DNA from: Luzula sylvatica
Taxonomy: Eukaryota > Streptophyta > Magnoliopsida > Poales > Juncaceae
Direction of reading: 5' to 3'
DNA length: 64,000 nucleotides
Assembly: GCA_946800325.1 (NCBI GenBank)
Contig: OX326956.1
Span: 12,999,167 to 13,063,166 of the forward strand
Below, one piece after another: positions 31,829-43,184 of the stretch (position 1 is the first letter of the stretch; every line of letters begins with the position of its first letter). Position numbers and translations under genes: made by a program. Below the pieces are notes generated by a model that saw nothing but the letters and a program-made list of their open reading frames with translations, was not told the DNA's origin and made no database searches.

Positions 31829-34588
31829 TTACACCAAACTAATTTCATTATTAAACTTATTAATCCAACTACAAGCAGGTTTCTTTTCCACATTTAATCT
31901 CTTCATGCGTCTCCTCAAATCATCAACCTCGGCCCATCTTCGATCGCTCGCATACAAATTCGATAAAAGCACGTACACCGAATCATCGAAAGGTTCTAAC
32001 TCCATAAGTTTGTCAGCAGCCTTTTCTCCAATTTCCACATTTTTATGGGTACGGCTGCAAGATAGCAAACTTCGCCAAATCAAACTGTTTGCTTTCACAG
32101 GCATTCGTTCGATAAATTTCTCCGCTTCGTCCAATCTCCCAACTCTTCCGAGTAAATCAACTATACAAACACAATGTTGTATACTCGGTACAATACCAAA
32201 CTTAGATACCATATAATCATAATAATACAACCCTTTTTCTACAAAACCCACATGATTACACGCGGAAAGAATCGCTATGAACGTAATAAAATCAGGTTTT
32301 ATGCCGCGTAAAATCATCTCGTTAAATATCTCTTCGGCTTTATTAAAATAACCGTGTCTTGCATAACCAGAAATTAGAATATTCCACGAGCCACGGACCC
32401 GGTCTATCGGTGCGGGCATTAAATGCATCATTTCGTTCATTTTGCCACATTTGCCATACATATCCATCATTGCGTTTAACACGTGGATTTCAGATTCGAA
32501 TCCGAGTTTTATACTCAAACTATGAATTTGTTCTCCTTCTTCGAGCGAGGCAAAACACGAACACGCTGCTAATCCTTCAGAAAGAGTGAATTGATCTGGT
32601 TTGTAACCTCTTTGAAGCATTTCAACGAAAAGGTTGAGCGAATCTTCGCCAAACCCGAGTTGGGTTTTGGCCGAGATTATTGCGTTATAAGAAACAGTGT
32701 TTTTGGTCTCCATGTTTTGGAAAATAAAATCGCTCGATTTTGAATCACCACATTTGGCATACATGCTAATCAACGAGTTTGTAACGTAATCATCCGATTC
32801 GAACCCATTAGAAATGATATAACCATGAAGGGCATTTCCGTAATTAACTAGAATTTCTTTAGAGGAAAATGCACCGAGTAAATTAACCATTGTGATGTAA
32901 TTTGGTTTTATATTGTTTCTTATCATGAATTTGAATATCTTGATTCCTTTTGTGGGTTTTTCATTTTGCACGTAAATTCCTATTAATGCGTTGCAAGTAA
33001 TAACATCACGAATTTTCATTGCGTGAAAAATACATTCGGCTTCATGAATACGATTATAATTACCATACATTGTCATGAGAGAATTATTAACCGATAAATT
33101 ATCATGTAGACCTAGTAGGACAATTAACGCATGGACCATTTTTCCATGTACCAGAAATTCGGTACCGGTACCAGAAGCTAGTATACTTGCAAAAGTGGTG
33201 TAATTAGGCCAAATTTTGATTCTAATCAATTTAGATAGTATTAACAAAGCATCGATATATCGATTGCTCTGTGCAAAGGAAGAAATCATGGTGTTCCAAG
33301 AAATAATATCTCGTTTAGGCATTTCATCAAACAGGTACTCTGCCTTATTTAATTCGCCAGCCATGCCATACATATTTATCAATGTATTATTCACCGAAAT
33401 TGATGAACATAATCCATTTTTAATACAAAAAGAATGCAATCCCATTCCCCATTTTATATGATCTAAATTCGCGCAAATTGTAATCAAGCTTGAAAAAGTG
33501 GTTGAATCGGGCCTAAATTTATTAAATCGCATTTTAGTAAATAAATCAAATGATTCGGTAAATAATCCCTCGTGTGAATAAACTGATATAATAGAGTTCC
33601 ATGATATTGTATCGTGAGTTATCATTTTATCGAACACGTGCCGTGCATTCAGATTTTCGCCCATAACACCAAACAAACTTATTAGAGAGTTTGATACAGA
33701 CACGTGTTTCTCAAACCCTGAAACTATTGCATGGCTGATGACTTGTAAACTTAATTTCTCATTATCGAGGGACCCACATGCACTTATTACTGTCGCAAAA
33801 GAATTTTCGTTGCACGAAATTGTTTCTAATCTCATATTTTTATAGGCTTTGAGAGCTTCTAATGGATACCCATTCGAAGATAGACTTGTCATGAACGCGG
33901 TCCAAGAGACTACATTTCTTTCGGGCATTTCATCGAATAGTTTCTGTGCATCAGACAGAGGGCCATGAGTACCGTAAAAATGGAGAAGTGCAGTAGAGAC
34001 ATACACATTAACCATTAAGCCAAGCTTTATTACGAGAGTATGAATTGGTATACATTGTGAAATTACATTTATACCCCATTTATCATAAAGAGTGACAAGA
34101 CTTGCAAGAACAAATCCATTCGGCTCGATATCGTTTTCTCTCATATCCTTGAACAACTCAACGGACTTGGTGACAAAACCAAGGCGTGCACAACCAGATA
34201 TGGCCGTGTTCCAAGATGCACTATTTTTCTCGGGCATTTGGTCGAACAGATGGAGCGCACCTTTCGGGTTACCCAGTTTGAAGTAAAAGTTGACAAGAGT
34301 GTTAAAATGGAAGGAGGTGATAGGGAGACGATGACGGAGAGAGAGGCCATGAATTGCTTTTGCGATAAACGGGTCAGTGATTTCAGAGAAACCCTTTTGA
34401 GGGAAAAGAGAGATGACAGGGTTTGGGTGGTCGGTAAAAAGATTAACACCATTTATTGATTCTATTGCTTGGGGCGATGAAAAACATGCATTCTGCGAGG
34501 TTTCAAGGCATGAAGAATGAGTAGAAACAGAGAAATTATCACGAAATCTAGATTTAAATGGCGCTTTCTTTAACCACCTTATAGCCAG
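31829..34588 (-). CDS. PLS-class pentatricopeptide repeat protein, E subgroup
   Basis: A long intronless frame encodes repeated PPR motifs such as SWNTAISGCARLGFVTKSVELFKD (partly quoted as SWNTAISGCARLG), VYVSTALLHFYG, SWTAFMTSLSSNG and SWNTMISSFAQSN. It ends in an E-type domain with VYVLLSNLYASDRRWAEV and ACSWI before the stop. Proteins of this class bind organellar RNA, usually for C-to-U editing, and a DYW domain is absent. The first in-frame ATG is at 34237. The same frame continues upstream to a stop at 34628-34630 and encodes a clear partial PPR motif (NTLVNFYFKLGNPKGAL), so the protein starts earlier. No ATG lies in that extension. I place the start at CTG 34588, which has A at -3 and G at +4 and begins a basic, Ser-rich presequence. 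An upstream exon is the alternative. Confidence 0.88.
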   Translation of the reverse strand: MAIRWLKKAPFKSRFRDNFSVSTHSSCLETSQNACFSSPQAIESINGVNLFTDHPNPVISLFPQKGFSEITDPFIAKAIHGLSLRHRLPITSFHFNTLVNFYFKLGNPKGALHLFDQMPEKNSASWNTAISGCARLGFVTKSVELFKDMRENDIEPNGFVLASLVTLYDKWGINVISQCIPIHTLVIKLGLMVNVYVSTALLHFYGTHGPLSDAQKLFDEMPERNVVSWTAFMTSLSSNGYPLEALKAYKNMRLETISCNENSFATVISACGSLDNEKLSLQVISHAIVSGFEKHVSVSNSLISLFGVMGENLNARHVFDKMITHDTISWNSIISVYSHEGLFTESFDLFTKMRFNKFRPDSTTFSSLITICANLDHIKWGMGLHSFCIKNGLCSSISVNNTLINMYGMAGELNKAEYLFDEMPKRDIISWNTMISSFAQSNRYIDALLILSKLIRIKIWPNYTTFASILASGTGTEFLVHGKMVHALIVLLGLHDNLSVNNSLMTMYGNYNRIHEAECIFHAMKIRDVITCNALIGIYVQNEKPTKGIKIFKFMIRNNIKPNYITMVNLLGAFSSKEILVNYGNALHGYIISNGFESDDYVTNSLISMYAKCGDSKSSDFIFQNMETKNTVSYNAIISAKTQLGFGEDSLNLFVEMLQRGYKPDQFTLSEGLAACSCFASLEEGEQIHSLSIKLGFESEIHVLNAMMDMYGKCGKMNEMMHLMPAPIDRVRGSWNILISGYARHGYFNKAEEIFNEMILRGIKPDFITFIAILSACNHVGFVEKGLYYYDYMVSKFGIVPSIQHCVCIVDLLGRVGRLDEAEKFIERMPVKANSLIWRSLLSCSRTHKNVEIGEKAADKLMELEPFDDSVYVLLSNLYASDRRWAEVDDLRRRMKRLNVEKKPACSWINKFNNEISLV

Positions 34589-34627
34589 CTTGAATGAATA
34601 AAAATAACAAGAAGACGACGACGATGA

Positions 34628-35475
34628 TCACCCGTCACCGTAGAAGAGAGCCTCGGAGTCGGAGCGTCTTATTTTTTCAGGAAGAGCGCGAAAAGTTTGG
34701 AATTGAATTCCCGATCATTGTTACAACCAAGAACTCAACCTCTGGATTTATCTCAACTATTTTCTTCTTCTTTTCTTCACTATTCGAATTGTGCCATTTT
34801 TTTTTTTGCACTTTAAGTTAGTTAATTAACACAATCATGCTGCCTAAGGGTTTTTATGCAAAAGGAAAAAAAATATCCGGAAATATTAAATTAAGCCGTC
34901 TTAATCACTATCCTCTCCTTTTAGATCGTTTAGAAACATCATATACCTTCTTAAATACTAATATATATTTTTAAAATTTATTATATCATTCTTGAATAAA
35001 ATTTTTGGGAATAATGTGATTCCTTTTAAAAAAAATTAAAAACAAATGACAAATAAAAGTGTACTTCATTTTAAAACAAAATGTATTTCCAACCTAATAT
35101 TTTCTTGTGCCGAAAAATTGCACGCAATGAGTAATCCTCGACAAGTTTATTGAACCATGGACCTACTATTTTGTAATTTTTTCTTTAATGATATATGCAA
35201 CATATTTTATCTTTTTGTTTTTAACAACAAAAAAAAGTTTATTGGGCAGTCAAAACTCACACAAACATCGGGAAAACCATGGTGTTAAAAATGTACAATA
35301 TAATCCTTCCTCAACATCTAAAAAAAAAAATTAAGACAAAGAAAGTACCTAACTTGCTAAAAGTATGGAATACGAGGAGTACATACAAACCAAAAGTCTG
35401 AAGTGTACGATGGGCTAAAACCGATATTCCAAAAAAGGATGTTCCAAATGTTGTGTGTCAGGAGCTACTCTACGC
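34628..35475. other. PPR 5' flank and AT-rich DNA
   Basis: This holds the PPR upstream region and AT-rich DNA. It includes the second copy (about 35060-35135) of a direct repeat also found at 31640-31715. No gene is supported. Confidence 0.5.
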
Positions 35476-36805
35476 CAATGTTGCAGATAACGTTTAACGG
35501 AACGTAACGGTCAGACACTGTTAAAGTAAATTACCGATTATCAGTGATATAACGGTAATATAACGGTCATCATAATTGATAATAATATATCATATATAAT
35601 TGTTTTTAAAAATTATCATAATTATAATTCGAACTCAACGATAAAATAAATTAATATCGTAATTTAAAGTCTAAACAATCATAACATTATAACATATAAA
35701 GTTTAAACCGATACAACACAATACATCAAAGTCTAAACAAACATAACATATCAAGTTCAAATAAAACATAACAAATAATCGTCCAAAATAACGACATAAA
35801 TATATCATCCAAATTAAAACATACACTAAATCATAAAATCATTATAATCATGCGATGCTAATTCTGTCCAAATTGATCTTTTATTAATGTCGAAATCAAC
35901 ATCATCTTCCTCTACTGCTGTATAATAATCCAAATACTTCGAATTAACTAATTATTATAAATAATCTAATTAAATAATAATAAAAATTAAAACATTTTTT
36001 TAGTATAATTGACTGTCCAGTGTCCAGTAATAAGTGAATAAAATTAAAACATTTAATAAATAATCGAAGTTTGGACACTGGCTTGACTCAATAATCAACA
36101 TGAATTGCAAATGCATTGCAAATTGCAATACTATACTACTCAACAATCAAGATAATAAACAATAATTAAATTGTTGCAGAGTGGTTTGACTAAATATACT
36201 ACACGCCCAATTCCATATTATAAGTGAATAAAATTGGAGATAGTAACTTCAAAATTAGGATAATTGAATATATAAATTCGGTAGGTACACCATCGGCTCT
36301 CTCTGTAAAGTAAACAACAAAATTAAATTCGAAGATTTCAGAACTGAATTTAGTACCCACGTAATTGAGGAAATAGAAATTAACATTTTGAAGAAAATCG
36401 TACCAGTAAAACAAAGAGGTGAAAGAAAGAGGAGACTTTGAACAAAGCCCGCTGCCACCGTTGTCTCTGCCACACAGTCTCAACTCTCACTCGGTCGTCG
36501 TTTTTGGAGGATGAAAGAAAAGAGCAAACCTAAAATCTACGACTAAACTTGGAAAGAAAGAAATGAAGTAAGTATAAATTCATGGTCTAAATTATAATTT
36601 TTCTCAACCCAAAAAAATATGTTTGATGTAAAAAACGGCCCACTTAACACTATTAAACCGTTAAATCGTTCAAAAAACGGTCAAACACGGTCAAATAACG
36701 TTTGACCGTTTTTTCAAAACGTTATGAAAATAATGTAACGTTATTCCACCGTTAAGCGTTATTTGGACCGTTAAGAACCGTTATGTACCGTTATTTACAA
36801 CACTG
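35476..36805. mobile_element. 1330-bp non-autonomous hAT element
   Basis: The terminal inverted repeats are CAATGTTGCAGATAACG at the left and the complement of CAGTGTTGTAAATAACG at the right. They are flanked by a perfect 8-bp duplication CTCTACGC at 35468-35475 and 36806-36813. Subterminal AACGG/CCGTT motifs are dense at both ends. The interior has no recognisable transposase. A short open frame of about 94 codons at 36199-36483 on the minus strand is not recognised. Confidence 0.92.
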
Positions 36806-37046
36806 CTCTACGCACATGCATTCAGGATTCGATCCTTTCGGGTTTAATTCGAGAAAATTATAGAACTTTTCAGCAGAATTTGAGCAAACTCAAATTAGTT
36901 TTCAGCAGATTAAAAAAAAAATCAGTATTATTTTAGTTAGAGATTTTCAGCACAATTGAAAAATATTTTTTCTTTTATTTTAAGGTTTTGTGATAATAAT
37001 TGTCTTAGACCTTCAAAAATACAGAATCGGACCTCTGTGTGTGAAC

Positions 37047-37737
37047 CAGTGTTGCAAAAAACGATGTAAAACGGTAAAAAAACGGTAAAACGGTACCAAA
37101 CCGAACTGTTTTTTACAAGAAAATTTCAAAAAACGGTCAACCGTTTTTTTACTATCTTTGATCGTTTTTTTTTACAAAAAACGTTTTAAACGCCGTTTTT
37201 TTCATGAATTTTTTTTTTTTTTTGAGTAATTTTTTTTTTTTTTTTTTTTTTTTTGCATTAAAAGCCCGTAGGCGTTTTTTTAGTAAATTTGGAGAGAGAT
37301 CAAAGGCTCTCTTCCAAATAATAGTTGTAATTAGTAGAATTTTGTGTCTAATTCGTACATGAATAAAGTGTTAATTCTGATCCAGTTTATCATGGTCAAT
37401 TATTTTGTGTCTAATTTTGATTGACGCATCTAATTAGTTGATTTTTTTGGTCTAATTAGGTAGCTAAGAAGATTTATTCTGATATGTTTAGGTCGATGGA
37501 CATTTATTTGATATGTTTTATTAGTACTTCGTATGTTTTTTTTAATTTTGGACTTTCGTGTATGTTTAAGTTGAATTATTATATTTTTGTTTGTTTTATT
37601 TTTAAATTTCTATTATAATTGCTATAAAATATTGCCAATTTAAGTAACCGTTTTTAGCCGTTTTTTTACCGTTTTACAGTAAAACATTAAAACGGTGACC
37701 GACTGTACCATACAGTTTTTCGTCATTTGCAACATTG
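37047..37737. mobile_element. 691-bp non-autonomous hAT element of the same family
   Basis: The ends are CAGTGTTGCAAAAAACG and the complement of CAATGTTGCAAATGACG. A perfect 8-bp duplication GTGTGAAC lies at 37039-37046 and 37738-37745. The subterminal regions are rich in AAACGG/CCGTTTT, and long T runs lie near 37210-37255. No coding capacity is seen. It shares its terminus type with the 1330-bp element 240 bp away. Confidence 0.92.
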
Positions 37738-37745
37738 GTGTGAAC

Positions 37746-38181
37746 AGATTTAGTTACTTGGCCTAACTCGTGTGAATAACCGTCATTGGCATATACATGA
37801 TACTACTGCCGTTACATGCGAAGGTCTGAAGAGAAGAAATTATGCATCGTTTATTACTATTATTTGAAATATCGATAACTAATACATGAAATTTTGAAAT
37901 TAAGATGTCGATGTTGTTTTGATAGTTTTTAGTTTGAATGATAGGTATAATTACAATAATGATAGACACTCTGATTTCGCACATAAATTTATACATAAAT
38001 AAATACATACATAATAAATCACAGCGAAATCATGTTAAACTTAAAAAAAAAAAAAAAAATTCTTGGAAGTTTTAAATATAAATTTACGCCAGGCCCAATA
38101 GAAAAATGTAATAAGGAGGAGGCTATGGTAAATTGTAAATATAAACAAATGTTGGACTTATTTGCAAACACTACGAACTCC
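37746..38181. other. 5' flank of the unknown gene at 38182
   Basis: From about 38085 this matches the 5' flank of the fragments in units 1 and 2 (AGGCCCAATAGAAAAATGTA-type sequence). That part is therefore likely promoter or 5' UTR. The rest is AT-rich with nothing recognised. Confidence 0.5.
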
Positions 38182-38889
38182 ATGGATCTCTTTCCCGGCA
38201 CTCATCCGTCTCATGCTCCCGTCACGCCCTCCTCCGCCACCGCCACCGTCACCGCCACTGGGGACGCTGACGATCTTCAGATTTTGTGTTCTCTTCGCTA
38301 TTCTGATCTCTCTTCCATACCTAACAAAATCGACGAAGATACGAACCATAACGAAGCTGAAATGATAAGAAACGGCGAATTAACGAAATGTGCGGGAACT
38401 AGCAAAAATGGCGAAGAAACGAACCAGCCCGAATCTGAAACCAGCAAGAATGGTGAATTGCAGAATCAAAAGGAGGCAGAAAGGACCAATAAAGAACAAA
38501 GTATCGCAAAACGCCCACAAAATCCTACATTTTCAACCAAACGACGTACGCGTGGTCCTGCAAAAATCAGATCAGATTCATCCTCTGAAGAAGAAAATCA
38601 AGAGAAAACTTCAGATCAAGGCAAACCCAAGATTGCGAGAAAGCTTCCAGCGTCGATTTGCAATCCGGTGGTGGTGGAGGATGATAGGGCTAGACCGCGT
38701 GAATTACAAAAAGATTCAAATTTGAATTTGCCCAAGAATTTGAAAGAGGTAATTGAGGTTTTATCTGGCGATTTTGACGAGAAGAAGTATGCTGAGATGG
38801 ATATTTTGGAGATAGCAAAGATGAAAGGAATTGTGTTCGAAAATCCCTCTTGTTGGCCTGACGATCCTGATAGTAATTTTGAAATCTGA
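38182..38889 (+). CDS. Unknown acidic, low-complexity plant protein, 235 aa
   Basis: The frame is a single exon starting MDLFPGTHPS. The frame is open upstream to 38032, but this ATG is preferred because the array fragments and the dead copy near 61862 keep the same ATG and flank, and the upstream part translates an A tract. Residues 1-40 are Ser/Thr/Pro/Ala-rich and end DADDLQI. The middle is Glu/Asn/Lys-rich and looks disordered, with a possible nuclear signal KRRTRGPAKIR followed by SDSSSEEE. The last 50 residues look ordered and conserved-like, with LPKNLKEVIEVLSGDFDEKK and NPSCWPDDPDS. I do not recognise the family and assign no function. Two fragments and one dead copy elsewhere in the window show it was part of the duplicated segment. 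Confidence 0.7.
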   Translation: MDLFPGTHPSHAPVTPSSATATVTATGDADDLQILCSLRYSDLSSIPNKIDEDTNHNEAEMIRNGELTKCAGTSKNGEETNQPESETSKNGELQNQKEAERTNKEQSIAKRPQNPTFSTKRRTRGPAKIRSDSSSEEENQEKTSDQGKPKIARKLPASICNPVVVEDDRARPRELQKDSNLNLPKNLKEVIEVLSGDFDEKKYAEMDILEIAKMKGIVFENPSCWPDDPDSNFEI

Positions 38890-39976
38890 ATTTTCAATTC
38901 CCGAATTTTATGTAGATCAAAACTAATCATAGTTCGTATTTTGGTTAATAAAGTTGAGAGATCATCAAGCATTTTATCATTATTTTGATAAAATTGATGA
39001 ATAGCACTACCTTTCGACGAAAATGAAATAACATTCGGTAAAAAAAGGTTGTAATAATGTTTTTAGAGTTGTTCAAATAGATTTCGCGGGCCAATATTGA
39101 CTATTTTTTCTTCTATTCATTCGTAGTGTTGTAAATGTCGAAAATGGAGACGGATTGGAAAATGTGACTAGTGATTAGGTGATTAATCGGAGACTAATCA
39201 GAAATTAGTTGGAATATATCGATTGCCCAAATTTTCGATATTTTTCAGTATAGTAATATATTTATCTATCTATAATTAGCATATTGCTAATTAGCAAATA
39301 TCACTAATATCTAAAAAATCTAAATTTCATATATCTAACAAAAAGAACAACACATACCAAAATTCAAACAAAACATAAAGATGAGTACCTAAATTAGATA
39401 AATATGATATTCATAAATTTAAAATAAACATCACCAAATGTAATGTTTGTTTCCTCTCAAAACCAATTGAATCAAATTCATCATCGTTAATCCTCGTCGT
39501 CTCAGAATCATCGTTATAATTATTATGAAAGGTGGGTATTAACCAACATCGAGGACATATTGATCGAATATCAAATAAAATTGGGTTGATCGACGACATT
39601 AACAATTTACTGTGCATTGTTGAGTTGATAGGCTGCTAAATTGAGATTAATTAATTGATACTTTTACAACATTGTAATCACTTGTAAGTTCAATTCATAA
39701 CCTTACAAAAATATTTTGATGTTTCAAGAATTCAATTAGTAAAACTTGTCAATACAATATTTTTTGAATTTTCTAAAACTTCATATATTGGTTATTGAAA
39801 ACCTACTATCCAATCATATTCATGGAACCGGGATCTTATTAAATTTGACACGTGTAATATATATATATTTTTTTTATTTCTCCAAGTAAAATTTTTCGGA
39901 TGGTTATACCGATAATATCACCTCGACTTTTCAGAAACTAAACTGACAGTGGAAAACATTTATGCATGTGATGTAA
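38890..39976. other. Intergenic, nothing recognised
   Basis: AT-rich sequence downstream of the unknown gene with no supported gene or repeat structure. Confidence 0.5.
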
Positions 39977-40165
39977 TTAGGGGTGTAAACGGTTCGGATA
40001 GTAGCCATACCAGATTCGTATCCATATTTTTCGAATACGGATATTCGGATACGAAACAACCCATATTCAAATATGGTTCGGATATGAAACGGATACGGAT
40101 AAGGGTCGGATATTGTTAGATACGAATACGGATACAGATTTTTTTCGGATATTAAAACGAATACT
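39977..40165. mobile_element. Fragment of an Ac-like element
   Basis: The sequence starts at TAGGGGTGTAAACGG and continues with repeated CGGATA/TATCCG motifs. It then passes into AT-rich sequence resembling the core of the 621-bp element. No matching right end or duplication was found, so it is an incomplete relative. Confidence 0.6.
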
Positions 40166-40604
40166 ATCAAATCGTAATATAATATATTTCTAATTATATA
40201 TATACATAATTTACGACATCAATAATCTAAGTTATTGTATTTGAACTTAATTATACGATTGTGATTTTAAATCATTCATAAATCATTAATTATCTATATT
40301 TTCCAACTAATATGTATATATAGTTTGGCAGGTAGAATATCAAGCAAGAATATCATTATGAAATGGAGCATTTACTATATTTTCGGTTTGGTAGACTATT
40401 TATCAAAGAATCATGTAATTCTGGAATCTCCAAATTGCCAAATTTTGGCTCTTGTTGGCTCCAACAATTCGGCGAGTGGCAGGTGGAGAATTATACGATG
40501 GCGCCAAAATTATGTCTTGCCAAATTATGTCTTGCCTTTTCACTTTTTTCTTTCAACCTCTTCTTCTCTTTCACTCTTAATCGCCTCTTGACTTTATACT
40601 CCCT

Positions 40605-40673
40605 TCAACAACCCTAAACCCCAAATATCCAAGAAATTGTCTTCATTTCACATCTATCCAAGAAATTGTCCAG

Positions 40674-40706
<33 letters not shown>

Positions 40707-40900
40707 AGAAAATGTACCCGTAAGTATAAATGAGATGAAAATGTACCCGTAACCCTAAACCCCAAATTGTGCCGATAAGCAATATTTTGTTTAAGCAAAT
40801 TAACCATAAATGGTGTGTTTATGTGATCCTAATACAAACATGTGCCTTTATTTGATCACTATTTGATCGTATGTTGTAACCCTAAACCCCAATTTTTTTT
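40605..40900 (+). promoter_or_regulatory. Cluster of telo-box-like motifs and a CT tract
   Basis: AACCCTAAACCCC occurs three times (about 40612, 40752, 40879), and a pure CT tract lies at about 40676-40701. In plants, telo boxes and CT tracts are typical of the 5' UTR or core promoter of housekeeping genes. A GTAAGT follows ATGTACCC at 40712-40725. I could not identify a convincing gene downstream, so this may be a degenerate promoter. Confidence 0.35.
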
Positions 40901-40901
40901 T

Positions 40902-42574
40902 TTTATTTGATCCCTATTTGATGTTGGTGGGTATTTTGGTAAGTATGAGATAACGGCACTTAGAGATTGTAAGTGAATAATTTAGAGAGAATGGTAATTA
41001 GAAATGGCTACTATTCGCGTTACAATGTCGCTGTCATTAAAGACTTATTCGTCCCCACCAATTATATTATTTGGTGTGCAACGGATCCAACGAATAGCCT
41101 TCCAGGATACAGTAGCTTTTCTGACTGCGTTTGCACAAACGAAATCAGACCCAAACACCTACTCGGAAATATCAGGACTATCGTAACACTTGCCAAATAA
41201 ATTCTGCAGTAATTTATTTGAAGTGGATATGTAAAATAATTAACCGAGAAGTATAAGACTTGTATGAGATTGTATCTCTTCTTTTTTCTTTTCCTTTCTT
41301 GAATGGTATTCTCTTTTCTCTTTCTTTCTCATAAATTTGTGGTATATTTTTCTCTTTCTTCTCTTACTTTCTCATAAATTTGTGGTGTCTTTTCTTTATT
41401 TGGAATACTCAACAAAGAAAGATAAGATAATGAATAATTTCAATTCTCTTTCATTGAACTCACATCCATTACAATGAAAGGGGGAGGTATATATATATCA
41501 TAGTCATGGGTGGTGCCCCACACAAAACCATGGATGATAATCTACAATACCATGAGAATGTACAATACCATGGGTCCAATACCATGGATGGTGCTCATAG
41601 TATATAAATACCATGGGTACAATACCATGGATAATGCCCATAGTATATAATCATGTCATTAAGATATTATAAATATACAAGTCAAATAAATCTTGTTAAT
41701 TTTCTAAAATAAAATTTCTAAAACAAAATTTATTTCATTAAAAATCAAATTTATTTTGAAAATCATTAACATTTGATGCCAGTAACATTTGCTTTTATTT
41801 TATCAAATAATTATATATACTTTTAATTTGTACAAGAAACATTTTTACTTGGTTTCAATTATTATTTCAAGTTTTAATCTCTTCAATTTCATCTATTATA
41901 GATGAAACCCGAAGATACGTCAACTCAATGCAAGCCCAAGTCTCATCAAGTTTTCCCAAATATGTGGGGAAAAAATAATGAAAATTATAGATCTATTTTT
42001 TTGGTAATTGAGAATCGTGGTGCATGTTTCATTGCGTTTGATAAAGAAGAAAGAATGAAAAGATGGATCGGAAAGTGGAGGTGATAGTTTTTCATGGGAT
42101 TAAGTTTGTTTATGACTGTAAAAATATGTTGATGGGTTATATATTTTGGTTTGATATACATTTTGGTAGTAATTATTATGGAGGGTAAATTGTATGGTTT
42201 GATTTATTTTGACGTTTTATTTTTTTGTGCGAACGTTGTTATGTTGGTTATGTGTTAGATCAAATATGTGTGTTAATGTTTCTTTGGTTCAAAATTATTT
42301 TGTGATTGCGTTAAATGAATTAATGTTAGTCAACGAAATATCAAAATATTTCTAACTACTTTTCAATCAAAAAATTTAGAACTACTTTTCATAATTCCGA
42401 AAACAACCAAACAAAAAATTATATTTTTCAGCATCTTATAATTCAGACATCCAAACAAACTGTGAAATTACTAATTCCAGAATTTCTTTCTCCTCCACCT
42501 TATAATCCAATTCCATTCTACTAATTCCTCTTGTCAAACAGCCCCTAAGATACATAAAAAAAAATATAATATCA
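40902..42574. other. Intergenic with weak coding and LTR-like signals
   Basis: Short open frames at 41004-41186 and 41902-42084 on the plus strand match no family I know. The second begins right after a pyrimidine-rich CTATTATAG acceptor-like site. The stretch 41490-41660 has repeated ACCATGGATG/ACCATGGGTA motifs with ATATATATATC upstream, which could be a decayed LTR. None of this is firm. Confidence 0.3.
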
Positions 42575-42703
42575 AGATCCGAAAAAAATATCCGGACCGG
42601 ACCAGATACTAAAACCGAATATCGGATCCGGATCCGGACCCGGACATTTTTTCGGATACGATTCGGGTCGGTTCAGACAATATCCGCACCATTTACATAC
42701 CTA
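42575..42703. mobile_element. Fragment of an Ac-like element (right end)
   Basis: CCGGAT/GGATCC-type repeats lead to a terminus CCATTTACATACCTA at 42689-42703, the complement of a TAGGTATG-type hAT end. A left end was not found. Confidence 0.55.
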
Positions 42704-43184
42704 GAGGTAATTATTCAAAGTTCCTAATCTTTCTTTATGTGGTCCGTGTACAAAAGAAATGAACACACGAGGAGCGTCAGTTCATCCATCAATTTCCTCT
42801 TTTGCAGCCAAATACTTGACGTGCTCGTTACCCTCATTCTCAACCATATCACAAAAAACATATATTCATGTATATAAATGTTATATCAGATGATTAATAA
42901 TCATTAATCGAATCCAATCAATCTCAGTGTCTCTGGAGCCCAAAAGGGGAAAATTTAAGTACCAAAATGCCGGCAATTTTTAATTTTGCTCAATTTTTGG
43001 GATTCTGTAGTTACATAAAAAATCAGTTCTAGTTGACAAAATCATCATTAACCATACCACAACATACACCCTAATCTCCTAATTATCTTCCCCCTTTTTC
43101 TTAATATGTATACATCAAAAACCCAATGAAAAAAAAAAACCAAGAAAAAAAATCCTAAAAAGAATTAAACTTTAAATCATCTTA
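42704..43184. other. 3' flank of the PRA1-like gene
   Basis: AT-rich sequence with no gene recognised. Part of it is likely the PRA1 3' UTR. Confidence 0.5.

Noticed and set aside
34141..34452. 103-codon frame starting at an ATG near the PPR start
   Set aside because: It is a shifted frame over the PPR N-terminal extension; the PPR motif is in the other frame.
40973..41200. 75-codon plus-strand frame
   Set aside because: It resembles no family I know, overlaps another frame of equal quality, and lacks splice or promoter support.
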